Positions 62,983 to 64,000 of a stretch of DNA of 64,000 nucleotides are shown piece by piece; positions within the stretch are counted from its first letter, which is position 1; each line of letters begins with the position of its first letter. The notes below the pieces were generated by a model, which saw only the letters and a list, made by a program, of their open reading frames with translations, was not told where the DNA came from and made no database searches. A program made the translations under genes and the position numbers. This DNA is from Streptomyces sp. NBC_01716 (GTDB taxonomy: Bacteria > Actinomycetota > Actinomycetes > Streptomycetales > Streptomycetaceae), in contig NZ_CP109181.1 of assembly GCF_036248275.1 (NCBI RefSeq), forward strand, positions 3,038,001-3,102,000, in the 5' to 3' direction.

Positions 62983-63577
62983 AATCCACCGCTACGTCGA
63001 GTCCCGGAAGAACCTGACCGGCTGCGTCTTCGGCCTGGCCGGCCTCGGCCTGACCCTCACCGGCCTCGCGGGCACCTACTGGCCGGTGGTGGTCGCGGGA
63101 CTGTACGGCGCGGGCGCGCTCATCGCACCCCCGGAACGCCCGGACACACCTGACTTCGCCCAGCCCGCCGAGCAACTGGAGGAGCTGCGAAGGGACTTCG
63201 CCACGCTCACTGACTATCTGACCGAGGTGTCCCTGCCGCCATCCGCCGCCGCGCGGCTGACCGACCTGAACGAGCTGATCACCTCACTGCTGGACCCCGG
63301 CTGGGTCGCCGACGCCCTGATCACCGACCCGGAGGCGGTGCACAGCCTGTCCCGCGCGATCCGCCAGGACATCCCGGAATCGGTGGACGCCTACGTCCGC
63401 ACCCGCTGGTGGAGCCGCCTCCAGCCCAACGCGAACCCCCCGGACCACCACTTGGAACGCCAGCTGACCCTCCTCCACGACGAGGCCCACGCCCTGGCGG
63501 CGGCGATCCACGAGGCGGAGTCGCGCCGCCAGGAGTCCCACACCCACTACTTGGAGGAACGCCACCAGGGCCCGTGA
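62969..63577 (+). CDS. Membrane-anchored protein ending TelA/VWA operon
   Basis: This 202-residue protein has a basic N-terminus and a hairpin of two helices (CVFGLAGLGLTLTGLAGTY and WPVVVAGLYGAGALIAPP), then a cytoplasmic helical domain (FAQPAEQLEELRRDFATLTDYL) rich in Glu, Arg and His at the end. I do not know a function. Similar two-helix proteins accompany TelA in actinobacteria. The GTG at 62969 has GAGGAG upstream and overlaps the preceding gene by 14 bp. Confidence 0.78.
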   Translation: MATSKIHRYVESRKNLTGCVFGLAGLGLTLTGLAGTYWPVVVAGLYGAGALIAPPERPDTPDFAQPAEQLEELRRDFATLTDYLTEVSLPPSAAARLTDLNELITSLLDPGWVADALITDPEAVHSLSRAIRQDIPESVDAYVRTRWWSRLQPNANPPDHHLERQLTLLHDEAHALAAAIHEAESRRQESHTHYLEERHQGP

Positions 63578-63657
63578 GAGTGGACAAGCGGGGGTGGGAG
63601 CAGGGCCGAAGATCTCCAGCGCCATCATGGAGCTTTCACCTCGAAGGAGTGCCGCCC

Positions 63658-64000
63658 GTGCGACTGGTCGCAGATCCCCTGTCCGGCGAAGTGGATATCA
63701 CCGCTTCAGCGAAGGAACTGTCCAGCCTGGCAGGCGCGGTGGCAGAGGGCACCGGGTTCATCGGCTCCACCTCACCGCCGGACAGCGATGCCTTGGCGGG
63801 GATCGATGTCAGGAGGGCTTCCGGCCCCGGGGTTCAAATCGAGCTCGACGCCTCGCGGCAGGTCCTGGTGATCAGCGGCGATCTCGAAGCCAGGGCAATC
63901 CTCGCAGCCAACCTCCAGGGCATGGCCACCGCGGAGGAGGGCGGTCACCTCCACATCGACTACTTCCCCGAGCATCCCTACCTCGTTGAAGGGTCTGTGC
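63658..64000 (+). CDS. Imm32-like immunity protein (3' end beyond window)
   Basis: Translation from the GTG at 63658, which has AAGGAG 9 bases before it, gives 114 residues without a stop. The C-terminal part (QVLVISGDLEARAILAANLQ, then GHLHIDYFPEHPYLVEGS) resembles the Imm32 family of polymorphic-toxin immunity proteins, whose members end with a His/Tyr-rich HIEYxPxHPYL pattern. I rely on memory for this family pattern. The match is suggestive. The cognate toxin is not in this window and may lie beyond its right edge. Confidence 0.55.
   Translation, partial: MRLVADPLSGEVDITASAKELSSLAGAVAEGTGFIGSTSPPDSDALAGIDVRRASGPGVQIELDASRQVLVISGDLEARAILAANLQGMATAEEGGHLHIDYFPEHPYLVEGSV

Noticed and set aside
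63825..63845. GGTTCAAATC resembling a tRNA T arm
   Set aside because: It lies inside the Imm32-like coding region and no other tRNA arms are present.

Overview
The base composition, codon usage and gene content indicate a chromosomal segment of a Streptomyces or close relative. It is very GC-rich, uses many GTG starts, and has PhoH/UppS/SLT housekeeping neighbours, DasR-type chitinase promoters, SpoIIE-phosphatase signalling and actinobacterial Tad genes. No rRNA, tRNA, CRISPR array, prophage or complete transposase gene was recognised. One short MITE-like element is present.

Left part (1-22,000): a secreted SGNH hydrolase (cut by the window edge), fumC, a DUF402 protein, a GAF-SpoIIE-ATPase phosphatase, a catalase overlapping tail to tail with a bifunctional penicillin-binding protein, an SPFH / ribbon-helix-helix / AhpD operon, an AI-2E-type permease, an SLT-type cell-wall hydrolase, PhoH, UppS, an aldo/keto reductase, an HxlR regulator, an AlkZ-like winged-helix protein and a methyltransferase.

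Centre (21,762-41,227): a complete Tad (tight adherence, Flp-type pilus) locus. It has a prepilin peptidase, an Flp-like pilin, a long minus-strand operon (CpaB, TadZ, two TadE-like pseudopilins, TadA, TadB, TadC, a sensor kinase and response regulator, a TadG-like protein, a lipoprotein, an OmpA-family protein) and a Tad-side zinc-ribbon protein. Two large proteins inside the locus carry the same class III prepilin signal and pilin-like helix at their N-terminus. The first (24,482-26,047) continues into a Hint autoprocessing domain and a C-terminal toxin-like domain, followed by an overlapping candidate immunity gene. The second (38,989-40,521) continues into a large soluble beta-rich region of unknown function, followed by a lipoprotein. 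The pilin, the toxin fusion and the second fusion share an 18-bp palindrome built on TTGGGYCC 12-mers, at the same distance (21-22 bp) upstream of a TANNNT -10 element. I propose a Tad-dependent contact or toxin-delivery module in which effectors are built as pilin fusions and co-expressed with the pilus. This combination is the most novel item in the window.

Right part (41,238-64,000): small membrane proteins; two tandem GH18 chitinases, each behind a DasR-like site; an Nramp transporter; a D-amino-acid / sugar-acid locus (GntP permease, RidA, IclR regulator, PfkB kinase, D-threonine-aldolase-like enzyme, D-aminoacylase) with a divergent promoter region; a DoxX protein; an XRE/MmyB-type regulator; a secreted choice-of-anchor I protein; an aminotransferase; a small protein behind a Fur-type box; a four-gene operon (binding-protein-like, TelA, lipoprotein with binding-protein and VWA domains, membrane protein); and the start of an Imm32-like immunity gene. 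A 177-bp MITE-like inverted-repeat element lies exactly in frame inside the 5' end of the PfkB kinase gene.
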